DNA from: Bacillota bacterium
Lineage (GTDB): Bacteria > Bacillota > Bacilli > Paenibacillales > UBA4045
Reading direction: 5' to 3'
Assembly: GCA_023441055.1 (NCBI GenBank)
Contig: JAEZQY010000057.1
Location: 62,001-126,000 of the forward strand
DNA: 64,000 nt
The notes under the pieces are model-generated. The model saw nothing but the letters and a program-made list of their open reading frames with translations, searched no databases and was not told the origin of the DNA. Positions 1 to 8,023 of the stretch are shown here, piece after piece. Both the position numbers and the translations under genes were made by a program. Numbering within the stretch: position 1 is the stretch's first letter; each line of letters opens with the position of its first letter.

Positions 1-2283
1 CTGATCGCGCTTATCGAGGAGCGTGGCGCGGATATTCTCCGTATTCGCAATGCCTATCTGCAGGCTACGGAGCAGATGCGCGCGGATACACAGATGCTGG
101 AGGAGCTCCAGCTGACGATCCGCAAGTGGGAGCAGAAGCTGGAGGCGTATGTATCCCGCCGGGATACGATGCAGGAGATGCAGAACGATTATGACGGCTT
201 CCAGCATGGTGTCAAGGAAGTACTCAGAAATCGAGAGATTGGCGGGAACAGCGCAAGGCGAAGCGCGCTAAGTGGTGTTCATGGCGCTGTCGCAGAGCTG
301 ATCAAGGTGCCTGCGCATGTGGAGACTGCTGTGGAGACCGCGCTGGGTCCAGCCTTGCAGAATATTGTGATGCATACTGAGTCGGATGCGCGTGAAGCGA
401 TTGCCTTCCTCAAGCGTAAGCAATCGGGGCGCGCGACGTTCCTGCCGCTGGATGTGATCCGCAGTCGTCAGATTGGCGAGCATGAGCTTGCTCAAGCGAA
501 GTCATTACCGGGCTTCGTTGGCGTGGCAGTCGATCTGGTCGAGTATGAGCAGAAGTATGATTCAATCATTCGCAATTTGCTCGGTCAGATTATCATCGCT
601 GAGAAGCTGGAGGACGCGAACCGAATCGCAGCATCGTGCAAGTATCGCTACCGCGTCGTGACGCGTGATGGTGACATTGTGAACGCGGGCGGATCGATGA
701 CAGGCGGCAGTCTGCAGAAGCGCGGGACAAGCTTGCTAGGCAGGCAGCGCCAGCTGGATGCGATCGCTGCTGAGATCTCGGACGCCGAGCGGCAAGTGAA
801 GGAGCTTCGTGATAAATATAGAGCGTTGAAGCAGGCCTCTGATGAATTGACCGGGCAGCTGGATGGACTGCGGGCTGAAGGTGAGCAGCGCAGGCTGGAA
901 GAGCAGCAGCTCAAGGCGGATATGCAGCAGCTGGAGACGGAGATGAATCATCTTCGCAGCCAATTGGAGGTATATGAACAGGATCAGACCGGACATGCTG
1001 AGGATCAGCGCAAGGCAGAGGACCGTAAGCGGGAGCTGCTCGAGCAGAATGACATGCTTGCACTTGAGGAGTCGCGTATTCAGACGGCAATCAAGGAGGC
1101 AGAGGAGCTGCGTAAGCTGAATGAATCGGCTAAGGAGCAGCTGCAAGCGGATGTGACGGAGTTGAAGGTGAAGACGGCCTCGCTATCCCAGGAGAAAACC
1201 TCGATTAGCGAGCAGCTATCCAGATTCGCCTCCGAGCTGGAGAGCTCGGAGTCTGAGCACCAGACGAGTCAGCGCCTCTATGCGCAGCTGGAGCAGGATA
1301 TCGAGGCGAATGAGGAAGAGATCGTACGTCAGCGCGAACGGTTGAATCAGCTGCAGCTGGACAAGACCTCCTGCTCGGAGCAGATTGACTTCAAGCGTGC
1401 AGAGCGCGCGGAGCGCAACGCCCGACTAGACGAGGAGGACAGCCATATCCGCGAGAAGCGCCGTGCGCTTCAGCAGGTGGAGGAGCAGCTTCGCCAGACG
1501 GAGGTCCGCGCGAACCGTCTGGATGTTGAACTCGACGGGCTGCTGAAGAAGCTGTCTGAGGACTATGAGATCAGCTATGAGCTGGCTAAGGAGCGCTACC
1601 CGGCACCGGAGGATCTAATCGCCACGCAGAATAAGGTGCGTGAGCTGAGGCGGGATATCGCCGCGCTCGGCGATGTGAATCTGGGGGCTATTGAGGAGTA
1701 CCAGCGCGTCAGTGAGCGCTACGAATTCCTCAGCACGCAGAAGGAGGACTTGATTGCGGCCAAGACGACGCTGTATCAAGTCATTCAGGACATGAACGAG
1801 GAGATGGCGCGACGATTCCGCACGACATTCGAATTGATTCGCACGCAATTCGCGATCATCTTCACTCGACTGTTCGGCGGTGGCCGGGCGGATCTGATTC
1901 TGGCCGATCCGGATAATCTGCTCGAATCGGGCATTGATATTGTTGCACAGCCGCCTGGCAAGAAGCTGCAGAATTTGCAGCTGCTCTCCGGGGGCGAGCG
2001 CGCGCTTACCGCTATCGCGCTGCTATTCGGTATTCTGAGGATCAAGCCAGTTCCATTCTGCGTACTGGACGAGGTCGAGGCAGCGCTAGATGACGCGAAC
2101 GTATCGCGATTCGCCGAATACCTGCGCGAATTCTCTCAAGATACGCAATTTATCGTGGTCACACACCGTAAGGGAACGATGGTGGAGGCCGATGTGCTGT
2201 ATGGGGTAACGATGGAGAATGACGGCGTATCCAAGCTGGTATCCGTCCGGCTCGAGGATGAAGATGAGGCATTTACAGCATAA
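1..2283 (+). CDS. smc: Chromosome partition protein SMC (5' truncated by window edge)
   Basis: The frame is open from base 1, so the gene begins upstream; 760 residues remain of a family usually near 1190. SMC is the ATPase of the bacterial condensin that organises and segregates the nucleoid with ScpA and ScpB. The visible order is the end of the first coiled coil, the hinge (about residues 85-205, with GVHGAVAELI and GGSMTGGS), a long Glu/Gln/Arg-rich second coiled coil (about 235-580), and the C-terminal ATPase head with the ABC signature LLSGGERAL and a Walker B/D-loop segment CVLDEVEAALDD. The N-terminal Walker A half lies outside the window. It sits just upstream of ftsY, as in B. subtilis. 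The family call is certain. Confidence 0.98.
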   Translation: MIALIEERGADILRIRNAYLQATEQMRADTQMLEELQLTIRKWEQKLEAYVSRRDTMQEMQNDYDGFQHGVKEVLRNREIGGNSARRSALSGVHGAVAELIKVPAHVETAVETALGPALQNIVMHTESDAREAIAFLKRKQSGRATFLPLDVIRSRQIGEHELAQAKSLPGFVGVAVDLVEYEQKYDSIIRNLLGQIIIAEKLEDANRIAASCKYRYRVVTRDGDIVNAGGSMTGGSLQKRGTSLLGRQRQLDAIAAEISDAERQVKELRDKYRALKQASDELTGQLDGLRAEGEQRRLEEQQLKADMQQLETEMNHLRSQLEVYEQDQTGHAEDQRKAEDRKRELLEQNDMLALEESRIQTAIKEAEELRKLNESAKEQLQADVTELKVKTASLSQEKTSISEQLSRFASELESSESEHQTSQRLYAQLEQDIEANEEEIVRQRERLNQLQLDKTSCSEQIDFKRAERAERNARLDEEDSHIREKRRALQQVEEQLRQTEVRANRLDVELDGLLKKLSEDYEISYELAKERYPAPEDLIATQNKVRELRRDIAALGDVNLGAIEEYQRVSERYEFLSTQKEDLIAAKTTLYQVIQDMNEEMARRFRTTFELIRTQFAIIFTRLFGGGRADLILADPDNLLESGIDIVAQPPGKKLQNLQLLSGGERALTAIALLFGILRIKPVPFCVLDEVEAALDDANVSRFAEYLREFSQDTQFIVVTHRKGTMVEADVLYGVTMENDGVSKLVSVRLEDEDEAFTA

Positions 2284-2286
2284 CGA

Positions 2287-2314
2287 GGTTAGTCACAATG
2301 TTTTTTTACGAGGG
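2287..2314 (+). repeat. 28-bp direct repeat, copy 1 (smc-ftsY spacer)
   Basis: It begins GGTTAGTCACAATG, continues with seven T and ends ACGAGGG. An identical copy lies at 2399-2426, 112 bp downstream. This copy contains an ATG that opens an eight-codon frame ending in TAG. The origin is unknown. Confidence 0.9.
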
Positions 2315-2350
2315 TCACGCATAGGCGGCTGTAAAAAAAGCACAACAGCG

Positions 2351-2392
2351 TTTACTCGCGGAAGACACTATCCATGTCATGATGCGAGTAAA
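2351..2392 (+). other. Hairpin inside the segment between the two 28-bp repeats
   Basis: TTTACTCGC (2351-2359) is the exact reverse complement of GCGAGTAAA (2384-2392), with 24 bases between. No U-tract follows, so it is not a canonical terminator. It lies in the 84-bp segment that separates the direct repeats. Confidence 0.5.
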
Positions 2393-2398
2393 TCGCAG

Positions 2399-2426
2399 GG
2401 TTAGTCACAATGTTTTTTTACGAGGG
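2399..2426 (+). repeat. 28-bp direct repeat, copy 2 (ftsY leader)
   Basis: It is identical to 2287-2314. This copy ends in the ribosome binding site region of ftsY (CGAGGGGG, 2421-2428) and contains an in-frame ATG at 2410 that would add nine residues to FtsY. Confidence 0.9.
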
Positions 2427-2436
2427 GGATATACAA

Positions 2437-3441
2437 TTGAGCTTCTTCAAGAAATTAAAGGATAAGCTGTCGACGAGCACAGATAATGTGACATCGAAAT
2501 TTATCGACGGCTTGACCAAGACGCGGGACGCCTTCGTGGAGAAGGTGGAGGATCTGATCGTGCGCCGCAAGAAGATCGACGAGGACTTCTATGAGGAGCT
2601 CGAGGAAATTCTGATCGGCGCGGATGTAGGACTGCCAACGGTCATGAAGGTAATGGATGAGCTGCGCGCGGAAATTCGCAAGCGCCGGATCGAGGATGCG
2701 GTGGAGCTCCGGCCTGTGCTGTCGGAAATTCTGTCTGAGCTAATGACCGGTGACGGCGCGAGTGAAGTGCTGCATATGGCAGAGCAGGGACTAACCGTCA
2801 TTCTGTTCGTTGGTGTTAATGGTGTGGGGAAGACAACCTCGATCGGTAAGCTGGGACATATGCTGAAGCTGCAAGGCAAGCAAGTGTTGATGGCTGCCGG
2901 CGATACGTTCCGTGCTGGGGCGATCGAACAGCTCGAGGTATGGGGCGAGCGGGTCGGAATCGATGTGATCAAGCAGCAAGCAGGCGCGGATCCAGCGGCG
3001 GTGATGTTCGACGCCATCCAGGCAGCGAAGAGCCGTCAGGTCGATGTCTTGCTCTGTGATACGGCCGGTCGTCTCCAGAACAAAGCAAATCTAATGGAGG
3101 AGCTGAACAAGATCTATCGGGTGATCCGCCGCGAGGTGCCGGACGCGCCGCATGAGGTGCTGCTCGTCGTGGATGCGACGACTGGACAGAACGCGCTCAG
3201 CCAGGCCAAGCTGTTCGGCGACAAGACCGGCGTGACCGGCCTGGTGCTCACGAAGCTGGATGGGACCGCCAAGGGAGGCATCGCGATTGCGATTAAGCAG
3301 GAGCTGGGCATTCCGGTGAAGCTGATCGGACTGGGCGAGAAGATGGACGATCTCCAGCCGTTCGATTCTAATCAATTCGTCTATGGATTATTCGCTGGAC
3401 TGATGGTGGAAGAACCCTCTACGAACGAGGCGAACACGTAA
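2437..3441 (+). CDS. ftsY: Signal recognition particle receptor FtsY
   Basis: FtsY is the membrane-associated SRP GTPase that docks Ffh-ribosome complexes at the Sec translocon. The protein has 334 residues and, like other Bacillota forms, lacks the long acidic N-terminal domain of E. coli. The helical N domain begins SFFKKLKDKL. G1 is GVNGVGKT (about 126-133), followed by AAGDTFRAGAIEQL, DTAGRLQNK and TKLDGTAKGG. The TTG at 2437 is chosen because GAGGGGG lies at good spacing and the residues after it match the family N-terminus. The upstream in-frame ATG at 2410 falls inside a 28-bp repeat and has no good ribosome binding site. Confidence 0.97.
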   Translation: MSFFKKLKDKLSTSTDNVTSKFIDGLTKTRDAFVEKVEDLIVRRKKIDEDFYEELEEILIGADVGLPTVMKVMDELRAEIRKRRIEDAVELRPVLSEILSELMTGDGASEVLHMAEQGLTVILFVGVNGVGKTTSIGKLGHMLKLQGKQVLMAAGDTFRAGAIEQLEVWGERVGIDVIKQQAGADPAAVMFDAIQAAKSRQVDVLLCDTAGRLQNKANLMEELNKIYRVIRREVPDAPHEVLLVVDATTGQNALSQAKLFGDKTGVTGLVLTKLDGTAKGGIAIAIKQELGIPVKLIGLGEKMDDLQPFDSNQFVYGLFAGLMVEEPSTNEANT

Positions 3442-3487
3442 CGAGAGTCAGGTGAAGCGGCCAGTATCTGGTGACAAGCATATAAGC

Positions 3488-3516
3488 TTGACACTGGATT
3501 TATTTCCGTATACAAT
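3488..3516 (+). promoter_or_regulatory. SigA-type promoter upstream of ylxM-ffh
   Basis: A perfect -35 TTGACA (3488-3493) and a -10 TACAAT (3511-3516) are separated by 17 bp, 66 bp before the ylxM start. It would let the ylxM-ffh group be transcribed separately from smc-ftsY. Confidence 0.8.
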
Positions 3517-3582
3517 GGGTTATGGTTGTGCCTGTAAGGTAGTTTTCCTTGTCACTGATTCGGACGAGAGGGGCGGTTATGG

Positions 3583-3930
3583 GTGCAGGACGAGAAGCTG
3601 GTTAAGACGATCCGCATGAATATGCTCTTCGACTTCTATAGCGAGCTGTTGACAGACAGACAGCAGACCTTCCTTAAGTATTATTATGATGATGATTATT
3701 CGCTAGGCGAGATCGCTGCCTTGTTCGAGATTAGTCGACAAGCAGTGTATGAGCATATTAAGCGGGCGGAGCATGCGCTGGAGGACTATGAATCCAAGCT
3801 GCTGCTGCTGAGCAAGCATGAACAGCGCAAGACGCATTTCGATCGGCTGCGGGTATTGGCGGGGAAGCTGCCGGAATCCGAGCGCGACGAATGCTGTACG
3901 ATTATAGAACAAATTGAACAACTGGATTAA
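3583..3930 (+). CDS. ylxM: YlxM-family helix-turn-helix protein, SRP operon
   Basis: A UPF0122/YlxM family protein of 115 residues, always found beside ffh. The N-terminal half resembles a sigma-70 region 4 helix-turn-helix (LTDRQQTFLKYYYDDDYSLGEIAALFEISRQAVYEHIKRAE, shown here as two parts: LTDRQQTFLKYYYDDDY then SLGEIAALFEISRQAV). It is thought to modulate SRP, but its exact role is not settled. The GTG start at 3583 is supported by AGAGGGG nine bases upstream. It is followed 26 bp later by ffh and is probably co-transcribed with it from the promoter at 3488-3516. Confidence 0.93.
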   Translation: MQDEKLVKTIRMNMLFDFYSELLTDRQQTFLKYYYDDDYSLGEIAALFEISRQAVYEHIKRAEHALEDYESKLLLLSKHEQRKTHFDRLRVLAGKLPESERDECCTIIEQIEQLD

Positions 3931-3956
3931 TCCGGAGAAGGCGGAGGTGAGCGAGA

Positions 3957-5315
3957 GTGGCATTCGAAGGATTGGCAAGCAGGCTGCAGGACGTATTCGG
4001 CAAGCTGAAGGGACGCGGCAAGCTGTCAGAGGAAGATGTGGGCGAGGCACTCCGTGAAGTGCGGCTCGCGCTGCTGGAAGCCGACGTAAACTTTAAGGTT
4101 GTTAAGGAATTTATCGCCAAGGTCAAGGAAGAAGCGGTCGGCCAAGAGGTCATGAAGAGCTTCACACCGGGCATGGCTGTTATCAATATCGTGAACAAGC
4201 AGCTGACAGAGCTGATGGGTGGTACGCAGAGCAAGCTGGCACATGCCAATCGGCCGCCGACTGTCATTCTGATGGTGGGCTTGCAGGGGGCGGGTAAGAC
4301 GACGACCTCTGGCAAGCTGGCGAGGCTGCTGCAGAAGCAGAACCACAAGCCGCTGCTTGTTGCCTGCGATATCTATCGTCCTGCTGCGATCAAGCAGCTC
4401 CAGGTGCTCGGCGAGCAGCTGAACGTGCCGGTATTCTCGCTGGGCGATCAGGTCAGTCCGGTGGAGATTGCTAAGAGCGGCATTGCCTACGCGAAGGAGA
4501 ACCACCTCGACTATGTACTGATCGATACGGCGGGTCGCCTGCATATTGATGAGTCGCTGATGGAGGAGCTACGGCAGATCCGAGCAACGGTTAGTCCTGA
4601 TGAGACCTTGCTTGTGGTAGATGCCATGACCGGTCAGGATGCGGTCAATGTGGCGGAGAGCTTCCACAATCAGCTGGAGCTGACAGGTGTAGTGCTCTCC
4701 AAGCTGGATGGCGACACGCGCGGCGGCGCGGCAATATCGGTCAAGGCCGTAACCGGCTGCCCGATCAAGTTCGCCGCGCTCGGCGAGAAGATGGATGCGC
4801 TCGAGCCCTTCCATCCGGAGCGGATGGCCTCTCGTATTCTCGGAATGGGCGATATGCTCTCCCTGATCGAGAAGGCGCAATCGAATATCGATGCGGATCG
4901 TGCAGCCGAACTGGAACGCAAGATGCGCAATGCTGAGTTCACATTCGAGGACTTCTTGGAGCAGATGGAGCAGATCAAGAAGATGGGCCCGCTCGATCAA
5001 TTGCTGGATATGATGCCTGGCATGGGCAAGATGAAGGGCAATATGAAGGTGGACGAGCGGCAGATGGCTCGTGTGGAAGCGATCGTGAAGTCGATGACCA
5101 AGCAGGAGAAGCGTCAGCCTGAACTGCTGAATGGCAGTCGGCGCAAGCGCATCGCAGAGGGCAGTGGAACTACGATTCAGGATGTGAATCGTCTGCTCAA
5201 GCAATTCGAGGATATGCGCAAGATGATGAAGCAGTTTTCCTCGATGATGGGCGGCAAGAGCGGCAAGGCCATGAAGAAGAAGCTCGGCAAAGGGATGAAA
5301 TTCCCGTTCGGATAA
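3957..5315 (+). CDS. ffh: Signal recognition particle protein Ffh (SRP54)
   Basis: Ffh is the GTPase and signal-sequence-binding subunit of SRP and pairs with 4.5S/6S RNA and FtsY. At 452 residues it has the usual length. The N domain is followed by the G domain, with GLQGAGKTTT (about 107-116), DTAGRLHID and SKLDGDTRGG. The Met-rich M domain (about 325-452) holds LDMMPGMGKMKG, a GSRRKRIAEGSGT-type RNA-binding helix and a tail rich in Met and Lys. The GTG start at 3957 follows GGAGGTGA. No SRP RNA gene is visible in the window. Confidence 0.98.
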   Translation: MAFEGLASRLQDVFGKLKGRGKLSEEDVGEALREVRLALLEADVNFKVVKEFIAKVKEEAVGQEVMKSFTPGMAVINIVNKQLTELMGGTQSKLAHANRPPTVILMVGLQGAGKTTTSGKLARLLQKQNHKPLLVACDIYRPAAIKQLQVLGEQLNVPVFSLGDQVSPVEIAKSGIAYAKENHLDYVLIDTAGRLHIDESLMEELRQIRATVSPDETLLVVDAMTGQDAVNVAESFHNQLELTGVVLSKLDGDTRGGAAISVKAVTGCPIKFAALGEKMDALEPFHPERMASRILGMGDMLSLIEKAQSNIDADRAAELERKMRNAEFTFEDFLEQMEQIKKMGPLDQLLDMMPGMGKMKGNMKVDERQMARVEAIVKSMTKQEKRQPELLNGSRRKRIAEGSGTTIQDVNRLLKQFEDMRKMMKQFSSMMGGKSGKAMKKKLGKGMKFPFG

Positions 5316-5375
5316 ATTTTCGAGTAGTCGACAGACGGCAGTGCTTATTTTATTAACGTAGGGAGGTGAAATGAT

Positions 5376-5648
5376 ATGGCAGTTCGTATTCGACTGAAGC
5401 GTATGGGAGCGCACAAGGCTCCGTTCTATCGTGTTGTTGTCTCCGATTCCCGTTCTCCTAGAGACGGTCGATTCATCGAAGAAATCGGTACTTATAATCC
5501 ATTGGCTGAGGCCTCTGCCGTCACTATTGACGAGGAGAAGGCATTGAAGTGGCTGCAACAAGGCGCGCAAGCATCCGACACGGTTCGTAACCTGCTCAGC
5601 AAGGCCGGCGTTATGAAGAAGTTCCACGAATCCAAGCTTCAAAAGTAA
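5376..5648 (+). CDS. rpsP: 30S ribosomal protein S16
   Basis: A small-subunit protein of 90 residues that binds the 16S 5' and central domains early in assembly. The conserved N-terminus MAVRIRLKRMGAHKAPFYR and the segments RSPRDGRFIEEIGTYNP and GAQASDTVRNLL are intact. A strong AGGGAGGTGAAATGAT precedes the ATG. It lies between ffh and khpA, the standard order in Bacillales, with only 21 bp to khpA. Confidence 0.98.
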   Translation: MAVRIRLKRMGAHKAPFYRVVVSDSRSPRDGRFIEEIGTYNPLAEASAVTIDEEKALKWLQQGAQASDTVRNLLSKAGVMKKFHESKLQK

Positions 5649-5669
5649 GAACGGATTGGAGGCAGAGCG

Positions 5670-5900
5670 ATGAAACAACTAATTGCAGTCATCGCAAAGG
5701 CGCTAGTGGATCATCCAGAGGAAGTTCGCGTACATGAGTTGGAAGACGATCATGTGGTTACGTATCATCTGCTTGTGCATCCCAGCGATGTCGGTAAGGT
5801 GATCGGCAAGCAAGGCAGGATCGCGAAGGCTCTCCGTACCGTTGTCACCTCAGCGGCAGTCAAGCAGAGCAAGCGCGTATCGGTGGAAATCGGTTCGTAG
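5670..5900 (+). CDS. khpA: KH-domain RNA-binding protein KhpA (YlqC)
   Basis: A 76-residue single type II KH domain. The nucleic-acid-binding loop GKVIGKQGRIAKALR (about residues 42-56) carries the GxxG signature as GKQG. In Gram-positive bacteria KhpA pairs with KhpB/Jag and affects cell elongation and mRNA levels. It sits between rpsP and rimM; the ylqD gene that separates khpA from rimM in B. subtilis is absent here, and a strong hairpin occupies part of the 134-bp gap. Confidence 0.95.
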   Translation: MKQLIAVIAKALVDHPEEVRVHELEDDHVVTYHLLVHPSDVGKVIGKQGRIAKALRTVVTSAAVKQSKRVSVEIGS

Positions 5901-5914
5901 CTGCTAAGCTGTGG

Positions 5915-5943
5915 ATAGGGTTAGGGAGATTCCCTGGCCCTAT
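5915..5943 (+). terminator. Hairpin after khpA, possible weak terminator or processing element
   Basis: ATAGGG, TT, AGGGA, a short loop, TCCCT, GG and CCCTAT form a nearly symmetric stem with one internal TT/GG mismatch. The tail TGTTGTATG has only scattered T, so termination would be inefficient. It lies in the khpA-rimM gap, inside an otherwise co-directional cluster. Confidence 0.5.
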
Positions 5944-6034
5944 TGTTGTATGCGGCAGGTATTCATATTCGCTAGTGGATATGGGGCAGTCTATATGCGA
6001 GGGTATATAATCGTCATAACAAGGTGGAATGAGC

Positions 6035-6553
6035 ATGTCTCCGAAGTGGTTCACAGTTGGTAAGATCGTTAATACACATGGCATCCGCGGTGAATTGAAG
6101 GTGCTCTCGCAGACTGATTTTCCTGAGGAGCGCTATAAGCCGGGCAGCAAGCTGTCTGTCATTGACCCGACAGGTGCGAAGATTGTGCCGGTCGAGGTAG
6201 CTTCTTCGCGATCCAACAAGAATATGGTCATCCTGAAGCTCAAGGGCTGGGATGATATTAATGAGTCTGAGAAGTTCAAGGGCTGGATGCTCAAGATAGC
6301 GGAAGACCAGCTGCTGGAGCTTCCTGAGGATGAATACTATTACTATGAAATCATCGGGTGCGAGGTTGTGACGGATGACGGTCAGATGCTGGGGAAGATC
6401 ACTGAAATTCTGTCGCCCGGCGCGAATGATGTGTGGGTCGTGCAGCCTGAACAAGGCAAACCCGTTTATCTCCCTTATATCGAAGATGTTGTCAAGCAGG
6501 TTGATATTGCGAACAAGCGTGTGCTTGTCACGCTGATGGAAGGACTAATCTAG
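6035..6553 (+). CDS. rimM: Ribosome maturation factor RimM
   Basis: RimM binds the S19 region of the 30S subunit and helps late 16S rRNA folding. The 172-residue protein has the N-terminal RimM domain (WFTVGKIVNTHGIRGELKV, TDFPEERYKPG) and a C-terminal PRC-barrel domain (about 95-170, with YYYEIIGCEV, GKITEILSPGANDVWVV and VYLPYIEDVVK). An ATG at 6029 is possible, but AAGGTGG at 6021-6027 fits the ATG at 6035 better, and MSPKWFTVGK matches the family. It is followed 2 bp later by trmD. Confidence 0.96.
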   Translation: MSPKWFTVGKIVNTHGIRGELKVLSQTDFPEERYKPGSKLSVIDPTGAKIVPVEVASSRSNKNMVILKLKGWDDINESEKFKGWMLKIAEDQLLELPEDEYYYYEIIGCEVVTDDGQMLGKITEILSPGANDVWVVQPEQGKPVYLPYIEDVVKQVDIANKRVLVTLMEGLI

Positions 6554-6555
6554 GC

Positions 6556-7305
6556 ATGCAAATTCATGTGCTGACCTTATTCCCGCAGATGATTGAGGCC
6601 GTTCTGGGCGACAGCATAATCGGCAGAGCGCAAGAGAAGGGCATTGTCCGCATTCAGGCTGTCAATTTCCGTGATTACTCAACGAACAAGCATCATACGG
6701 TAGATGATTATCCATACGGCGGCGGCGGCGGGATGGTGCTCACACCTGAGCCCATCTTCCGCGCGGTCGAGTCGCTGCCCAGCGAGGGCGATGCCGCAGG
6801 ACGTCGTAGAATCATTCTGCTGTGCCCGCAGGGCGAGCGGTTTACGCAGCGCAAGGCGGAGGAGCTGTCCGAGGCCTCTGAGCTGGTATTCATCTGCGGC
6901 CATTATGAAGGCTATGATGAGCGGATACGCGAGCAGCTCGTGACGGATGAGCTATCCATCGGCGACTTCGTCCTGACCGGCGGTGAGATCGCCGCAATGG
7001 CAGTCATTGACAGCGTTGTCCGGCTGCTGCCCGGTGTGCTCGGCAACGAAGGCTCGGCGGTTCAGGATTCCTTCAGCACCGGATTGCTGGAGCATCCGCA
7101 TTATACGCGTCCCGCAGTATTCCGGGAGTGGGCCGTGCCTGACGTTCTGCTGTCCGGCCACCACGAGCATATCGAGCAATGGCGCCGACGCGAGGCACTG
7201 AGACGAACATGGCAGCGCCGACCGGATTTGTTAGAGAGCTATGAGCTTACCGCGGAGGAGAGCAAGTGGCTACAGCAATTTAAGTCGGAAAATAAAGCCG
7301 ATTAA
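6556..7305 (+). CDS. trmD: tRNA (guanine-N1)-methyltransferase TrmD
   Basis: This SPOUT methyltransferase makes m1G37 in tRNAs with G36, which prevents +1 frameshifting. It has 249 residues. The trefoil-knot SAM site is visible in DYPYGGGGGMVL, CGHYEGYDERI and LTGGEIAAMAVIDS...LLPGVLGN. The C-terminal tRNA-binding domain contains LLEHPHYTRPAVFR and VLLSGHHEHIEQWRR. It starts 2 bp after the rimM stop, with a GGAAGGAC ribosome site inside the end of rimM, so the two are probably translationally coupled. Confidence 0.98.
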   Translation: MQIHVLTLFPQMIEAVLGDSIIGRAQEKGIVRIQAVNFRDYSTNKHHTVDDYPYGGGGGMVLTPEPIFRAVESLPSEGDAAGRRRIILLCPQGERFTQRKAEELSEASELVFICGHYEGYDERIREQLVTDELSIGDFVLTGGEIAAMAVIDSVVRLLPGVLGNEGSAVQDSFSTGLLEHPHYTRPAVFREWAVPDVLLSGHHEHIEQWRRREALRRTWQRRPDLLESYELTAEESKWLQQFKSENKAD

Positions 7306-7320
7306 CGGCTCAGCCGTTAC

Positions 7321-7349
7321 TTGAGTTTCGACAAGCATTATGCTATTAT
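7321..7349 (+). promoter_or_regulatory. SigA-type promoter upstream of rplS
   Basis: TTGAGT (7321-7326) and TATTAT (7344-7349) lie 17 bp apart, about 108 bp before the rplS start. This leaves room for a leader RNA. Confidence 0.65.
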
Positions 7350-7369
7350 AGATGCTGTTGTGTGTATGA

Positions 7370-7425
7370 ATCCGGCGGTCCGCTGCACGGTTGCTATTCC
7401 GAGGGAATAGCGTATCAGGCCGGCA
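7370..7425 (+). promoter_or_regulatory. Candidate ribosomal protein L19 leader RNA
   Basis: The 5' untranslated region of rplS folds: CCGGC (7372-7376) pairs with GCCGG (7419-7423) and encloses a perfect GCTATTCC-GAG-GGAATAGC hairpin (7393-7411). Autoregulatory L19 leaders are known in this position in Bacillota. The assignment here rests on position and pairing, not on a covariance-model hit. Confidence 0.5.
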
Positions 7426-7456
7426 TGAACGCCCGAGTGGAAGGAGGAAGTCATAG

Positions 7457-7798
7457 ATGAATCTAATTCAAGAAATTACACAGGAACTGCTTCGCAAGGA
7501 TCTCCCGGCTTTTCGCCCAGGCGATACGCTGAAGGTGCATGTGAAGGTAATCGAGGGTACTCGCGAACGTATTCAGCTGTTCGAAGGTGTTGTAATCAAG
7601 CGCCGTGGCGGCGGAATCAGCGAGACATTCACAGTTCGTAAGATCTCTTACGGTGTTGGCGTGGAGCGTACATTCCCGCTGCATACACCTAAGATTGACA
7701 AGATCGAAGTGGCTCGCCGAGGTAAAGTTCGTCGCGCTAAGCTATACTATCTGCGCGCGCTTCGCGGCAAGGCAGCTAGAATTCAAGAGATTCGCTAA
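7457..7798 (+). CDS. rplS: 50S ribosomal protein L19
   Basis: A 113-residue large-subunit protein at the 30S-50S interface (bridges B6/B8). The conserved core FRPGDTLKVHVKVIEGTRER, FEGVVIKRRGGG, FTVRKISYGVGVERTFP and KIEVARRGKVRRAKLYYLR is complete. GGAAGGAGGAAG precedes the ATG. It has its own promoter and leader upstream and an intrinsic terminator immediately downstream, so it probably forms a separate transcription unit. Confidence 0.98.
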   Translation: MNLIQEITQELLRKDLPAFRPGDTLKVHVKVIEGTRERIQLFEGVVIKRRGGGISETFTVRKISYGVGVERTFPLHTPKIDKIEVARRGKVRRAKLYYLRALRGKAARIQEIR

Positions 7799-7805
7799 TG
7801 AAGAA

Positions 7806-7827
7806 GGGAGCCTAGGCTCCCTTTTTT
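7806..7827 (+). terminator. Intrinsic terminator after rplS
   Basis: The perfect 16-base palindrome GGGAGCCTAGGCTCCC (7806-7821) is followed directly by six T. It begins seven bases after the rplS stop codon. Confidence 0.9.
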
Positions 7828-7957
7828 GAATATATACGATTTTATAAGTTTTCATAAGTTTTCAACTTAAAGGTACTTATCTATCAGCGCTAAACGGAAA
7901 TGTCCTTGCTTACGAAGTCGTTTGCTGCGCAAACTTGGAGGACGGCAGAGCCGTTTA

Positions 7958-7991
7958 TCTGGACTTATCAGATCCAGACTTAGGTTATAAT
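7958..7991 (+). promoter_or_regulatory. Possible lepB promoter region
   Basis: A consensus -10 TATAAT (7986-7991) lies 33 bp before the lepB start, but no convincing -35 is seen at the right spacing. An inverted repeat TCTGGA/TCCAGA (7958-7963 and 7973-7978) spans the expected -35 position and could bind a regulator. The remaining part of the 7828-8023 gap is AT-rich with no further recognisable feature. Confidence 0.35.
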
Positions 7992-8023
7992 ATAGATATG
8001 GGAACAAAGGAAGGACTTGAAGG

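Noticed and set aside
2315..2398. Insertion sequence or MITE between the 28-bp repeats
   Set aside because: No terminal inverted repeats at the segment ends; only an internal hairpin. Kept as an unexplained direct repeat.
4569..5678. Long minus-strand frame (369 codons) opposite ffh and rpsP
   Set aside because: The protein is Leu/His-rich and low in sense, and the + strand encodes clear Ffh and S16.
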